Numbered from the stretch's first letter, positions 10,969 through 22,803 are shown. The stretch: DNA of 64,000 nt from Ceratobasidium sp. AG-K (GCA_037039685.1 JAWNGF010000004.1:310001-374000), one strand, 5' to 3'. Numbers and translations: made by a program. Notes: generated by a model not told the origin, from the sequence alone.

Positions 10969-11515
10969 TTAGAAATAGACAGTGAAGTCCCCGATGGTAG
11001 CCGAAACCGGTGTTTTGGGAGTGTATGGATTTATTAACTCCTTCACCTACACCGTCAGTAAAACGAAATGGAACAATAAGTGATGGACAGCTTACCTCGT
11101 CTTCACCCTCGGTATCGCTCAGCCTCACCTGCGGCAGGTGGAAATTCGTGTTCAACGTGTATCTCTCGTCGTGCAGCATGAAATATTTCATCGTTGCTGT
11201 GTCAGCGATAGGAAACTGCCCCATCACGATGCCGAGCACCGAGTCGATGTCACAGATCGCAGATAGCTTCATGTCGTCATCCAATGCGCACTGCGTCGCA
11301 TCGAGACGCATTCGGTATTCATTCATGTCGTCATCATCCATACCTTCGCTGTAATGTCCCGTTAGCGCAAATATGTCGCGCTCGATGAGGTCAGTTTTCC
11401 GCGCCAAGTCGTCGAATTTTGTGCACCACTCTTCAATCGTCATATCGACCAGTGGAGGAAGGTTCTCGTCGAGGGCGGGCTTCAGAACCGCATCACGTGG
11501 TTGCCCTTGCGCCAT
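10969..11515 (-). CDS. Spacer gene, unknown acidic protein
   Basis: This is the only gene in the single-copy spacer. Exon 1 begins MAQGQPRDAV and runs to EGEDE, about 140 residues. A short GT-AG intron then joins to VKELINPYTPKTPVSATIG and a terminal FTVYF with TAA at 10969-10971. The protein is acidic, with a DDDDMNEYRM patch and a hydrophobic SVLGIVMGQF segment. I recognise no domain. The stop codon falls within the last bases of the left arm, so the junction may have truncated a longer reading frame; the protein ends where other families would begin a catalytic domain, but that is conjecture. Confidence 0.5.
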
Positions 11516-11780
11516 GGCACTACTTCACTCAACGGATGAAGTGACATGGGCCAGCATAGGATGACTCACCGCGTGGTTGATAGAACAATGGACTTTTACG
11601 TTTGTAAGGCGCGGTAGAATACCCACGGTGAGAGACACAACTAATCGTCCGTCCGTCTGAAAGGGCAAACACGGAGAATGGGGGAGTGAGGTTAGGCAAG
11701 GCCGATCGATTATATAGCTACCATATTATGAGCGTTGCATCCTCCGCCACCATCCTTCTCGCGCTTTTTTTGTGCTTCGC
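10973..11780. other. Single-copy spacer of the inverted repeat
   Basis: Eight hundred and eight bases lying between the arms and present once. They contain the spacer gene and, at 11516-11780, about 265 bases with no recognisable feature apart from a TATA-like tatatagctacc near 11713. Confidence 0.9.
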
Positions 11781-12069
11781 CTAATTAGTCGCAGGAAGCA
11801 GAGCTAACCTCATTTAGGTCGCTTACAGAAACGGACCGGGGAATCGAATATGCCCTTGCGAGTGGCGCGGTCGTGCACCTACGTAAAAAATGCGCATAGC
11901 CAAGGTGGGACGAGCAGTTGAAATATCTCACATGACACCATGAACACGCGGACAGGCACGCGATTAGCCCGAGTGTTGACAAGGTTGAAAATATACCAAG
12001 CTATCGTCGCCGTGCAAACAATGACAGACGCCTATATAATGGCGCGTACCCGTCGCCGATAATCCTCTT

Positions 12070-12129
12070 CGACACACACATGAATCACCCGACCTCCCCG
12101 CGGTTCGGTTGCAGCATCGCAAACCGCAC
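12070..12129 (+). repeat. 60-base segment present only in right arm
   Basis: Directly before the sirtuin ATG at 12131, the right arm has 60 bases (start cgacacacac, end caaaccgcac) missing from the left arm between aatcctctt and aatgtcaatt. It lies in the presumed 5' untranslated region. No flanking duplication is evident. Confidence 0.85.
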
Positions 12130-12130
12130 A

Positions 12131-14712
12131 ATGTCAATTCCCAGTGTATGCATGAACGAACCATCTCACCTCGGCATATTCCGTCGCTTGCTGGACATAT
12201 TGGCAACAGCGCAGCGGATAACAGTTGTATGCGGTGCAGGGATCTCGGTTAATGCTGGCATTCCGGTGGCGTTCTTTTGCTGTGCGGGCGTCGAATTAAC
12301 TGATCCCTCGGGTGCCTTGCAATGATTTTCAGGACTTTCGCTCTGAAAACGGGCTGTACAATAAAAGTTTTGGTGGCAACAACGGGCTGAAGGGATCCGA
12401 GCTTTTCGAGACGCGCACCTTACGCGACCCCGTCAAGCGACTTATTTACAGCCAAACTCTCGCACGTTTACGCGTTTCGGCACGAAATGCGACGGTTACA
12501 AGCTGCCACCGATATATTATGTGCTTATTTGACGCGGGTCGTTTGCTGCGCTGCTACACGCAAAACATCGATGGCCTACAAACCCGCGACCGCCCGGACA
12601 TGGTGGACATGGTTGTCGAGATGCACGGTACTAACGCGCAACTCAAATGTCATAGTTGTCGGCAGCGACCACCACAGCCTTCCGCTGACTTCGATACCCA
12701 GCTCCTGTCATCGGGATACGCAAGCTGTCCTAATTGTACGGCGAACAAGCAGCGTAAGCTCCGATCTACCCAATATACCTTCGCTGTTGACCGGGCAATG
12801 TGTCATGCCACAGGCCAGACATCGAGGAGTATGAAGTTGCGCGATCGTGTGCCGGGCGAGCTTCTCCCCGACATCCTTCTGAATGACGACTCCGCCGAAC
12901 TGTGGAAACGCGGGAACTCGCTCGACGAGCTTGTTGCAAGCGACGGCCAGTGCAATGTCTTGCTCATCGTCGGTACGAGTTTGAAGTCCAAAGGAGCCGC
13001 CCGGGTCGTAAAAGACCTTGCGAAGGTCACACACGGCTCTGACGGTGTGGTTATCTACGTCGACAAGAACAATCTCTCGCCGCACGAATGGTTGCCGCAC
13101 GTGGACCTGCATCTCGAGGCAGATATCGATGAATGGGCTAACCAGTGCCTCAAGACGCCCCCTCACGTGAGTACAAGTTGTCGCTACTGTGTGGCGGAAG
13201 TTACAGCCGCCCAGCTAACCTGCACTCGTTCCCGTGTAATAGAATCAAGACGGCCTACCGCAGCAGACGATCTCGACCCAGGTGATATATCGTGCCACGC
13301 CGAAATACCCCATATCGCGCTGACCTCTGGCATATAGGTTGCGTGTATTCTCAATATGGTCTGCCAGCTATCGGGCGACCATTCAGACCTACCTCGACAA
13401 CGGGATTATCAGAGGAAAGTGCGTGGACGGAAACCCTGCCGCCATCACGAGAAGACCGCTGATTTTGCCTCGCGTTCCGCGCACGGAACGCCAAGATGCG
13501 ACACCGAAATGGCGTACAATCGTAGCGAACCTGCAGACTCTCCTCAGCTTGTTCGCATACTACTCGTGGTAAGTCATCACAGTTCGGCAAGGTTCGAGGC
13601 GAGAGCTCTTGCCGGGATAATCATACGTTTATATGCCGAGAACAAGTGGGAGGTATGTTGCGCGCACACCAGAGCAGCTTCAGGTTGCTTAAATAAGCTA
13701 CAGTGCCAGCAGCATGTGGTGGAGTTGGGCAGGAAGGGGGACGTGATTCATGTGCCACCGCTCTGGTAAGCCTGTGTTATTGTGCCATATGTATCGAGTG
13801 GCTCACATCGCACCGCGCGTGCAGGAATACCTTTTATCTTGTCACTGTGTATATCTCACGGTATGCGCAGTACTTTCAGTCCGAGACGTACGCCCGGACC
13901 GGCGAGGAAGAGATCGCCAAGGTAAGCCAGCGGGCATCCGTCGGTCAGTATGTCGCAATCAGCTTTCACTGTTTCGACTAGTTCCTTCATCAATCGTTGC
14001 GCCTTGTTGGCGCTGTATCACAAAGGGCGGAGTGGTGCGCCCTTTGTGATGGTATGCGCAGAGGAAGAGCTTCTGGACAAAGGTAAATTTCACGCTCTGG
14101 AAGATTCAATCACTCGGTAAGCGTTGAGTCACGGATTTTTAGAACGCTGGGAATAGTGCTAAATTATTGCACTGCAGGTTCTATCCATTTGACATGGTGG
14201 TGGCGAACATTGGCCTAAGACGGTTTCGGCTGGGTGGTTGGGCCTCCTTCATTACGGCGCTCATCATAACGCACCCACAACGCGCGCAGCCGTCGCCTGA
14301 AGTCGTATCCGTGCCTTGGATTGGCAATAGCGACATGATCGATCATACCGACCTCATTGTTCTCTTCAAGCTGCGGTCCCCAATTATGCTTCTGTCCTCG
14401 TCCTTCGCTGAACGGCCGCTGGGAAAGGCGCTACCAGATATACACACCGTTTGCAGTTGTCATTCCATGGCTCGGTCAAGCCGGAAGCCAAAGCATCATT
14501 TAAATGAGTATCATGGCAACAGCGACACACTAAGTTCGAAGTGGTGGGTTGTGCAGCATGACGCTTTGGATGGAAAGGCAGTAGCTGAACTGAGTGTGAC
14601 CGTCGCTTGCTCTTCCTGTGGACGTACGTGGGCTCTCCCTTGCCGGGATATGCATGGAACGATTATTCACATGAATAGTAGATACGGTGTGGAGGTCCCT
14701 GTGTATGTCTAA
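12131..14712 (+). CDS. Sirtuin with uncharacterised C-terminal region, right copy (intact N-terminus)
   Basis: Exon 1 (12131-12265) ends GAGISVNAGIP and joins across an intron to DFRSENGLYN (from 12333), restoring the Sir2 NAD-binding motif. The domain keeps TQNIDGL (122-128), catalytic H143 in EMHGT, zinc cysteines C151, C154, C177, C180 and VGTSLKS (258 on). Sirtuins remove acyl groups from lysines using NAD+; the substrate is unknown. About four further exons encode a C-terminal region with NTFYLVTVYIS, GAPFVMVCAEEELL, RPLGKALPD and a Cys-rich CSSCGRTWALP near the end. That region also occurs in the genes at 23286-26218 and 27428-29445. C-terminal exon phases are tentative. The first donor reads GTGGCG. 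Confidence 0.72.
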
Positions 14713-14916
14713 TATTTTTGCATACAATTCAATATCTCGTTCTTTGATTCCCCGCCAACCGGTCACATTTAAATTGTGTGTTTGGTGTTGAGTTTATGCC
14801 CCCTCAAATATAACCGAGCACACGAGTCATTATTGCTTCTCACTAGTGCAGAGCAACCGGTAGGCCATCTGGCAAGTCCGATAAAAGTTAACATAGTTGA
14901 TTGGTTCTCTGTGCCT

Positions 14917-15083
14917 CTCAGCGAAAATGTGAAAAGCTACGGGGTGCTCTGTAGCTCGGTTTTGCTCGGGAGCCCTCCTTAGGCTCCTTGAGCGCTTTGG
15001 AGCACGTGATCACAACGCTCCGGAGGGCTCCCGAGCAAAACCGAGCTACAGAGCACCCCGTAGCTTTTCACATTTTCGCTGAG
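14917..15083. repeat. Foldback hairpin, right copy
   Basis: Mirror of 7723-7890. It is one base shorter because the mismatch zone of the left copy is here a clean ggggtgctc/gagcacccc match, so its arms pair better. Confidence 0.85.
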
Positions 15084-15711
15084 GCTACCGGCATTTCATC
15101 ACAGCGAAAAATCGCGATTGCGGCCCATAAGCGAGCTCGCATTGACACACCAAGGCAGTCGATCCGTGAGCTTTAAATAGAGTATTGGCCGGTAATGATA
15201 CGTCATTGCCTTATCCCTTGCGAGCACCATTTCCCGATGCGAGTCAACCCGTGCTCGATGAACGGCGAGGGAATACACGACGAGGTCGTGACCTAGCTTA
15301 TGTGATCACGCGGGAAATAGCGGAGCCGGGCGAGCTGCGGAGCGGCCGCCCAATGGAAACGGAGTGGAATTGGTCGAGACACGAGCAAAGCGCGAGGGTG
15401 GGTGGGCCATCCGAGCGCGTACTACAAATACATCAAAGCATGAACGAAAAAGAGGCAGCGGCGAGGACATCGAGCAGTAGCGAATAGACGAAAGATAAGG
15501 GTCAGACAGGAAATATCGAATCTGAAAAAGGGCCGTGAGGGAAAGGCCTGAAGGTGAAGCGTCACCGTTTTTTGGGTCCGAGCATGAGAGGAAAGCGTAT
15601 GAAAAGGCGGTTCTCAAAAAGTTAAAACTGGGAACAAGATAAAAATACTAGGAAGTGACCGAGAAGCACAGAAAAGACGGAGACAAAGAACCTAGGGAGA
15701 GGAGAGGCGGG

Positions 15712-15848
15712 TAACGCGAGAAAAATGAAATCAACGCCAGCGGGCGAGCGACAATCAGCTGAATGCTACGGACGTGGTGCGTGAAGCGCGAGCTCGAGAG
15801 AGCACATACCTAACGCGAGAAAAATGAAATCAACGCCAGCGGGCGAGC
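15712..15848. repeat. Pair of 38-base direct repeats, right
   Basis: Mirror of the 6959-7095 pair: copies at 15712-15749 and 15811-15848. Confidence 0.85.
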
Positions 15849-16012
15849 GGGGCATTCGAGGAATGCCCCCCTTCATTTTTCTATGCGCGTCGGTGAGTCG
15901 GTGTTTGTATGCGACAAACAGCCACATACCGTCAGTTATCCCAATGCGAGGTCCCAACTGCCAAAAAGCATCATACACGGACCGTGCGCTTAATGGCAAT
16001 ATCGCATTAGGA

Positions 16013-16164
16013 TACATCAGGAAACACCAATGTGTCTATGGTGGCTATGGAGGTCTATACTGGAGCCTCATTTTCTGCAAGGCGCTATAGATCACTCTAT
16101 AGCCTTTCATAGAAAATGAGGCTCCAATATAGACTACTATAAACACGCTGTTTTTCCTGATGTA
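16013..16164. mobile_element. MITE with TA borders, right copy
   Basis: Mirror of 6643-6794, with the same TACATCAGGAAA/TTTCCTGATGTA ends and internal hairpin. It duplicated with the arm rather than inserting twice. Confidence 0.7.
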
Positions 16165-16711
16165 GATGACGATCTGCGCGAAGGGTTCGGACGTCAGGAA
16201 GCGTCCTGGTCGGCTGGGAGAAGCAAATACGGAATGTGACCGAACGCGGCGGTGATGAATGGCTGGCGAGCCGAGAATGGTGCCTGCGGGCGGGAGGTAA
16301 GCATGCGGGCGCGCATACAACGAGAAAAGCGCAGCGCTAAAGCTCTTCGAAATGTCTCACACGCGTAGAACCCGTGAGATTACATCAAACAAGGAGCAAT
16401 TGAGGTAAGCGCTGCCGCTTAGCAGACGCATTGGCCCAGTGTTGTCAAATTCGGGGTCGTATGGTCAGGTTTGGCAAAAAGTCAGGTTATGAGGTCATGA
16501 CCTTGACCAAACCTTGACAAGTCAGGTCACGTGATAGCCCCCGATGAGAAAGAGCGAGCGGACACGGAGGATGTTTTACGAGCAACGCAGGAAATAGGTT
16601 GGGTAGGGTGGCTAGCCAACTAGGAAGATGAAGAAAGCAAGAAGAAGCCGTGAACCCGGACATGTAACCGCCAATCGGGAGCCGGTTTATTTAGCATGTT
16701 TGGGAGCCCTT

Positions 16712-16777
16712 TCTTGACGTAATAGCTTAGTGGGTACCACGCGAATAGGCCGTGCGTTCGAGTCCAGCCTGTGGTAT
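16712..16777 (+). repeat. tRNA-like A-box/B-box block, right copy
   Basis: A-box-like sequence at 16723-16736 and B-box-like sequence at 16754-16765, followed by a short T run near 16780. A convincing cloverleaf could not be drawn. Confidence 0.35.
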
Positions 16778-17337
16778 CCTTTTTGGGTGAACTCCCCCGA
16801 TCGGCCGATTTTTTGCCCTCACGCGATTTGCGTCGTTTCTAAAGATCCTTCGAGTACTGTCTATGTTTAAAATATGGACTTAGGCTGACTAGCGTGGCTA
16901 CAATCGTCACGACATTATACCCGCCACGTGAGCTGACGGGTCAAAGGTCAGGTTAGGGATTGACCTAACCGTGGGGTTAGGTCAGCAGACCCATTTGACC
17001 ATCAGGGTCCTGGGACCGCTCCATGACAACACTGCATTGGCCATTATGATCATGTGACGTGTTACTAGAGATATAACCGCCACGTGACTTGGCCCAGGTT
17101 GTTCGTCCTTTCTACCGCCACTACCACCGCCGCATGCACCAGCTCGCCGCACTGTTGCGCGCTTGCCGTCGGACACCCGTATTCCGAGGTAGATTTGGGG
17201 CTTATGGAAGGTGGACATTGGTGCTACGTGACGTGCGGTGAGGACTGAATGTGTTTTTACCCGATTTGGGACAACTTTATTCTTTCAATGGTGTTTGGTG
17301 TACGGTGATCATTCGATCTGACCTTGTTACGTGACCC

Positions 17338-17469
17338 GGCGCTGCGGCGTATGTCATCGTCATGTGCTATCATGCGATAACTCTCTGGCCTATGAAAACA
17401 ACGCCATGCCATGATGCCCTCCCTGGCCTGGCGCTGCGGCGTATGTCTTCGTCATGTGTTATCATGCGA
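17338..17469. repeat. Pair of 40-base direct repeats, right
   Basis: Mirror of the 5338-5469 pair, at 17338-17377 and 17430-17469. Confidence 0.85.
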
Positions 17470-18384
17470 CTACACCCCGGCCAGTGGACGCATCATTGAT
17501 GAGACGACGAAGTTACCATATGATCAACTGAGATGACTTGGCGCCGTACCTCTCGCACCCTGCTCATACACATGCAACTGTTACCTTAATTGTGCCGAAC
17601 GGTCTGGGGCATTATAATGCGCACTCAGGCTGACGCTGATAAATAAATAAGAAAGAAAACATAAAAGAAGACAAAAAAGAAAACGAATGAACAGAAACGG
17701 GTGATTATATCTTGCCGCAATCATCCTTCACGATGGGATGCGGTGGGTGATCAGCGCGGCCTTTTCCAGTGGGGCAGTACGTAACGAGATGCGACCCTGC
17801 GTGCGGCACATTTGCCCGTATATTGATCAGTGCGATGAATCAGAGCACATGCTACCACAAGCGAAGCATTCCCCAACATCCGTAATGTCCGGATGAAGCG
17901 ATTACTTCAAGATCACGGTTGTTTGGCGAACTTCGCTGGCAGACAATAACAAGTTCTTTCACCGTAAGATGGCACATGCCTTGCTGTAAGAATTGAACGA
18001 TGTATCGCTTGCAAGGTAAGACAGTGACGATGCGTGTAATGTGAATAGTGCCGCGTGGCGAAGACACAGTAACGATCACGCGCTACGTCGTTTGTCAGTG
18101 TTGGAACCCACCATGTATAAAGCTGATTGGTGGTGCAAAATTGCGTGGCAGCTTCGATACGTCTAAGTTTCGATGATAGAACCTCGAATACCAATCAGTG
18201 TTTGCAGAAATCAATGCCTGTGATTGATCCTATTGTCGTGCAAATCGAGAAGCAATCGCGGATGATTGCTGCGCAAATACAATACGACACCAGCGTTATT
18301 GTTCCTTTGCTATAATTTGTACACGCACAGTCACATTCCCAGCAGCGGCTTGTCGCTGTGCAAACCTACTTTCACTTCATCACG

Positions 18385-20383
18385 ATGCCACCCCGCATCG
18401 TACTGCCTGCCGACGCTCAAAGTTACAGCACCTCTTTGTCTATTATCATCAACAGGATCGACGTGTTGCGCAGGACGTCGTCCTTCTTGCTAGATGTCGA
18501 CCTTTTACCCGATGCGGTTGAGCATGTTACACGTGTCTTGCGGCCTATGGGTCGCCATGAGCCACCGTCGGTGCAGCTACTTGAGGAAGCACGCGTGTAC
18601 AAGCAACACATTGATGCAGCGATTTATGAATACCAGCACGGACGGGACTACGCTCATTATTATGACTATATACTGTACGTCACGATTGGCTCGTCAGGCA
18701 TCTCTCTTGTGTGCTGACACTGTTCTTTCCAGAGATATTGCTTACGATATGAAATACAACGACAGCAACGAGACATTGACCACCGTTCTTGGTAGGCATG
18801 GGGCGACGCTAAAGGTTAGAGAGGCTCTCACTGCTTCTCATGGTGCGTATAAGTTTACGGGTGTTTATCCGCATGCAGGAACAACAGTTGGTGCGCCGCC
18901 GTGCTAAAAAGAAGCGGTCCCTTGTTGAATTGAATAGTAGGTTACGTTTGATGCTTTTGCCTCGCGATGTACTTACCATTGTTTCCTCAGCGCGCATGCG
19001 TGAGCTTGCTCTACACAGTGCACTAAACAGCGTTGGTCGTACCGATCAACCTCCTTCCGATGTGTACTGTTTTGACGCGGTGACACACGAGAAACTTGAT
19101 GCTCGAAAGGTACTCTTTAACAACGCAGATGACGCAAACGACGCTGCACCGGTCGTTACCGGAGCATTCAGCCTGGCCGACGAGGATGCAAACGTTCAGA
19201 AACCTGTGAACCCCAATCCATCAGTACCACTACCTGCGACGGACAATCCGTTCGGCACTGGCTTCGTCAATCCTGATACCGTCCGACGAACAGAGGGCAT
19301 CAAGATATTGAACAAGGGCAGCGTCTATGGATTCGCCCGTGCACCCAACGGTGCCTATTCCATGGTCTTTGCCGCACAATTTTCTCCACTAGATACCTTT
19401 TGATGGCGCACCCAGACAGGCCGTCGACACCTTTGCGGATTTCGTGCCGAAAGCGGTGAAACATGCCTTTGAAGTCAAAGGAAACAAAGCCCAGAATGCC
19501 GAGGCTGTACGTCGTAGGTCTCTGCGTTGCTTTTCCGTTCCAGTACTCACCCTCATGACAGAGGGTCACCTCTACAGTGCTGGCTGGCGACCCGGCAGGA
19601 CGCCGGGCGAGCGCCTGGGTGAATATACCGCTCAGTCAGAGCGCGATAAACACAATCCCGATGGCTACATTGATTTGTACGAATGTCAGGAGGCTGTTAA
19701 CGTAAGTGAACGATTACGGCCGGGGACCTTGTTATGACGCCAGTAACACAGGTTGCGTGGATGATACTACAGGAGCGGTTGTCGCCCCGCGCAGTTATGA
19801 GAACGGTCGAGACGCTGGCCGACACGGCGGTGCCACTCTTCGGATCGCATGATAGCGATATTCGCGTATGTAACCACACCGTTTGCTTAATTCCATTCGC
19901 TCACACCACCGGCAGACGCACGGCCCAAGCCTGGGCTCGAATATGGCGGTCTCGCATCATGGCAAAGATGGTCGCGGGTTTGCAAACGGTATGCATGTCG
20001 ATCGGGATATGGACTCCCTACCTCAGTACTACGGCAAGCTATTCACTTTCGGTCAATGGCTTCACACCGACCGTGACGGCAACATCGTCACTGGCGAATG
20101 CATCAAGAGAGCCATACCCGACGGGCTGTTTGTTTTGCCGGGATATCGAGTTGCCATCGATATTGGTGCAGCCAGCGTCGTGACTGCGATTTGGCGTGGT
20201 GGGATGGATGTGCACGGCACGACAACATCGAGAGTGAACCTTGATGATGGCATCACTAGATGGGGGATGTCGATCCAGACCAATCGAAACCTACCAAACC
20301 GAATGCGCGGTAACAAAGGTGAAATATTTGGCGTTTATGATCGCCTGCGTGCGTATTACGACGTGTTGAATGCAGATGAATAA
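18385..20383 (+). pseudogene. TET/JBP-like dioxygenase, right copy (frameshifted)
   Basis: Exons 18385-18674, 18733-18814, 18879-19701, 19752-19865 and 19916-20383 parallel the left copy, with introns of 48-64 bases. Exon 3 has four T at 19398-19401 where the left arm has three. The shift ends the frame at once, upstream of the whole catalytic region. All iron-binding residues remain encoded downstream in the final exon, so the damage is a single base: a recent mutation or a consensus error. The exon 2/3 intron uses a weak GTTAGA donor, the only choice that keeps frame. Confidence 0.65.
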
Positions 20384-21330
20384 AATTCTTGGTGTTTTTA
20401 TTTTATTTTATTTTATTTTCTTCACACATATGCGCTTGACCCTGCAGCTCCGATGTGCTTGATAGGCATTAGAAGCGAGCTGTAAGCACGTAGATGGAGT
20501 GAGATGAGGTTAGGCCGTGTATCATGATAAAATTGAGACGGTCAGATTGAGAGCCTCACTAAGGCATGTTATCATAAGCGGATTTACTGATTCTGTGTCC
20601 GACGACATTGCGGGCAATCGATAATATGGCCGATTCCTGTTAGCTACGTTTGGCGTGCTGCCGCGTATGACACATGAGGTCAATTATGCGCGTTGTGTAT
20701 CAACACCAGCTATACAAATTAGTGCCAATAACACATTAAAAGATCGATGCGAGCCCTAGATCGACCTCGGTCAGACATGAACCGATAAATTTGGCTTCCG
20801 AACAAAGATGTCGTGTTATCTGCAGGGTTGCGAACAATTCATCGTTCTTGCTCTCACGTTACCGTCCCGCAGCGCTTGCTATTGGAGGTTGAATAGTGCG
20901 GTTCCATATGCAGGTTTACATAACCTTTACGCCGCGCCGCCTCAGGATTTAAGGTATGAAGTCACAACGATTCACACATTAAATCGGCATTTGCGGCGCG
21001 ATACAATCTAACGCGAGCGATGCAAAGTCACGTGGCGCGCACATAGGCATTTATCTGGCGGCGAACTTCTGGCGGATATAATTATATGATTGTCACAGAT
21101 GGATGGATATACATATAGGAAGTGAATATATCGTCGAGTGCTATCTATATACAGTCTAGTATACAATCTAATGTACAATTCAATATATACATAATAATTA
21201 TACAAGGCTATCAAAAAGTGGTTCGTCGGTGTAGGGGATGAAAAACAATGGGGATATGGTCATGGGAGATCCGTACAGTCGTTCAACAGCTATTCAAAAC
21301 GCGCCTACAAAGCAGTGCGTGCACGATGCG
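20384..21330. other. AT-rich intergenic region, right copy
   Basis: Mirror of 1474-2424, including the five-base AT repeat at about 20395-20419. No gene is supported. Confidence 0.6.
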
Positions 21331-21926
21331 CTAACCGTCCACTACCATCTTATCATTAAACTCCTCGATATTCTTCATTTGGCGGGCTACCTCCTCTAGC
21401 GTACTTGCCATCATTGCGCGCTTGACACCAATTGCCTCGATCCGGCTCTTGAGGCGCTGTAGTTCACTTCGCAGCGCCGTGTTCTTCCGCCTGCCGTCCA
21501 CGTCAGTGCGCTGATCGATGGCACTGGCATGTTACTATACGCGTAACATACCTTTCTTCAGCTATATTGTCGCCTATACCCGCAAGAGCAGCCGACTCGT
21601 CGAGTGGCGCGGCCTTAAAATCGACGGGGCGGAGCTGGCCGCGGGTCGACCATTTCCTGCACTGCGGGCATGGCCCATCGTCCATTTGCCTGTTGTAACG
21701 ACGCATAGCCCTCTTCACGCAATCTTCACAAAAAACATGACCTTTGCGACAGAAACATATCTCGGTTCAGTCTGGTGCAGTAAAGGCATAGACGCTTACC
21801 ACACAACAGGACCTTTGCCTCGTCGCTTGACCTCTCATAGAAACATATGTTACAGTCGAAGAACTGGTCGTAGGACTCGACGGACTCGATGGGCATGCCA
21901 TTAGGATCGGTATCGATGGGAGCCAT
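21331..21926 (-). CDS. Small RING-finger/coiled-coil protein A, right copy
   Basis: Same three-exon gene as 878-1473; I saw no disabling difference. C3HC4 RING followed by a coiled-coil tail, 158 residues. It is divergent from RING protein B at 22212. Confidence 0.78.
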
Positions 21927-22211
21927 CGTCGTCGGTGTCAGCGCAAGAAGTGCCTCGTGACGGACGATAACAATGCCCTGATCACGTGAGTGACAGCAGC
22001 GGCGTGTTGAAGCTCGGTCATATACTCGCAACTATTATGCACAATTACCTCCCATGCTCATTACTTGGCCCTAACAATGTGCAGCTCGAGACGAATTTAA
22101 ATTTATTGTTCCACATTGAGGCGGGCGATCTGACCGAGGGTCCTGCGCCCCATCACGTGGCGCGTATTGTTCCATCAACGTTGTCTTTTCCACCATCACG
22201 CCTGCGTGTCG
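21927..22211. promoter_or_regulatory. Shared divergent promoter of the RING genes, right copy
   Basis: Mirror of 593-877 with the same two CACGTG palindromes. Confidence 0.45.
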
Positions 22212-22770
22212 ATGTCGCAGGTATCCATAATACTCTGCAGTCTGTGCGACAGGAAGACACCGACGGACGAAAGTAGCCTGCCCGACGTCACTAATGGCCC
22301 CTACGCTACGGAGACATGGCTGCTGCCATGCTGTAGGTCTTCCTAGCCCGCGTTCTGGGTTCTAATTCACCAAGTTTTCGTAGCTCATACGATATGCGAG
22401 TACTGCCGGAACGGACTCGAGTTGCAACAGACGATCAAATGCGGGAACTGTAGCAACGCGCAAAATGTGCGCAAGAGCAACATCATCCGTGTTTACTTGA
22501 CCAGGACGGTGCCGCCGGCGATAACCCCCAAGACTATAGCAATGAGGAATGAGTTGGCGAGGCTGCGGTGCGTCACATTTTTTTTGTTCGCCAACCAGCC
22601 ACAATTAATATCGATATAGACAAGAGAATAGACAACTGCAGGCGGCGCTCGACGAGCTAAAGCCTAAGCATGACGATGAAGAGCGTCGACTGGAGGTGGC
22701 GGTAGAGGAAACCGTGATGAAGCTAAAGGAACTCGCGAGCGCCGTACAGGCCACGGAGGACCGGCTTTGA
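22212..22770 (+). CDS. Small RING-finger/coiled-coil protein B, right copy
   Basis: Exons 22212-22332, 22384-22567 and 22620-22770 join to 151 residues. Exon 1 carries CSLC. The first junction makes P-C-S-H-T-I-C-E-Y-C, and CGNC completes the RING. The last junction joins the two halves of the coiled coil. The gene ends 33 bases before the visible arm end, so the arm includes the whole gene. Confidence 0.72.
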
Positions 22771-22803
22771 TGCTTCTATAAACCACATGCGTTGTAGTGC
22801 TTG

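Larger units (their letters stand above)
1..10972 (+). repeat. Left arm of ~11 kb inverted repeat
   Basis: The whole segment reappears as reverse complement at 11781-22803; paired coordinates sum to about 22804 at the outer end and 22807 near the middle. The outer ten kilobases differ only at scattered positions, mostly single-base indels in homopolymers. The innermost few hundred bases (about 10600-10972) differ more. Homology stops at a shared ctaattag at 10965-10972. The outer end cannot be set, because base 1 already pairs with 22803. Confidence 0.98.
14713..18384. other. Non-coding, repeat-rich region of right arm
   Basis: Mirror of 4423-8095 with the same content. It contains the foldback 14917-15083, 38-base direct repeats 15712-15749 and 15811-15848, MITE 16013-16164, tRNA-like block 16712-16777, and 40-base direct repeats 17338-17377 and 17430-17469. 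A 33-codon ORF (about 18214-18315) precedes the dioxygenase. No gene is supported. Confidence 0.55.
11781..22803 (-). repeat. Right arm of ~11 kb inverted repeat
   Basis: Reverse complement of 1-10972 and 51 bases longer. Most of the excess is a 60-base segment at 12070-12129, just upstream of the sirtuin start, that the left arm lacks. Other differences include an extra T in the run at 19398-19401, which frameshifts the dioxygenase, and two extra bases at the first sirtuin splice donor. Sequence after 22803 has no partner inside the window. Confidence 0.98.

Noticed and set aside
15185..15487. 100-codon ORF in the right arm repeat region (mirror 7319-7621)
   Set aside because: Composition is unlike neighbouring exons, it has no splice-linked continuation or known motif, and it lies among repeats and MITEs.
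1..22803. Bacterial features such as a CRISPR array or composite transposon with IS ends
   Set aside because: The genes carry spliceosomal introns and fungal families. No repeat-spacer array and no transposase was found on either strand.
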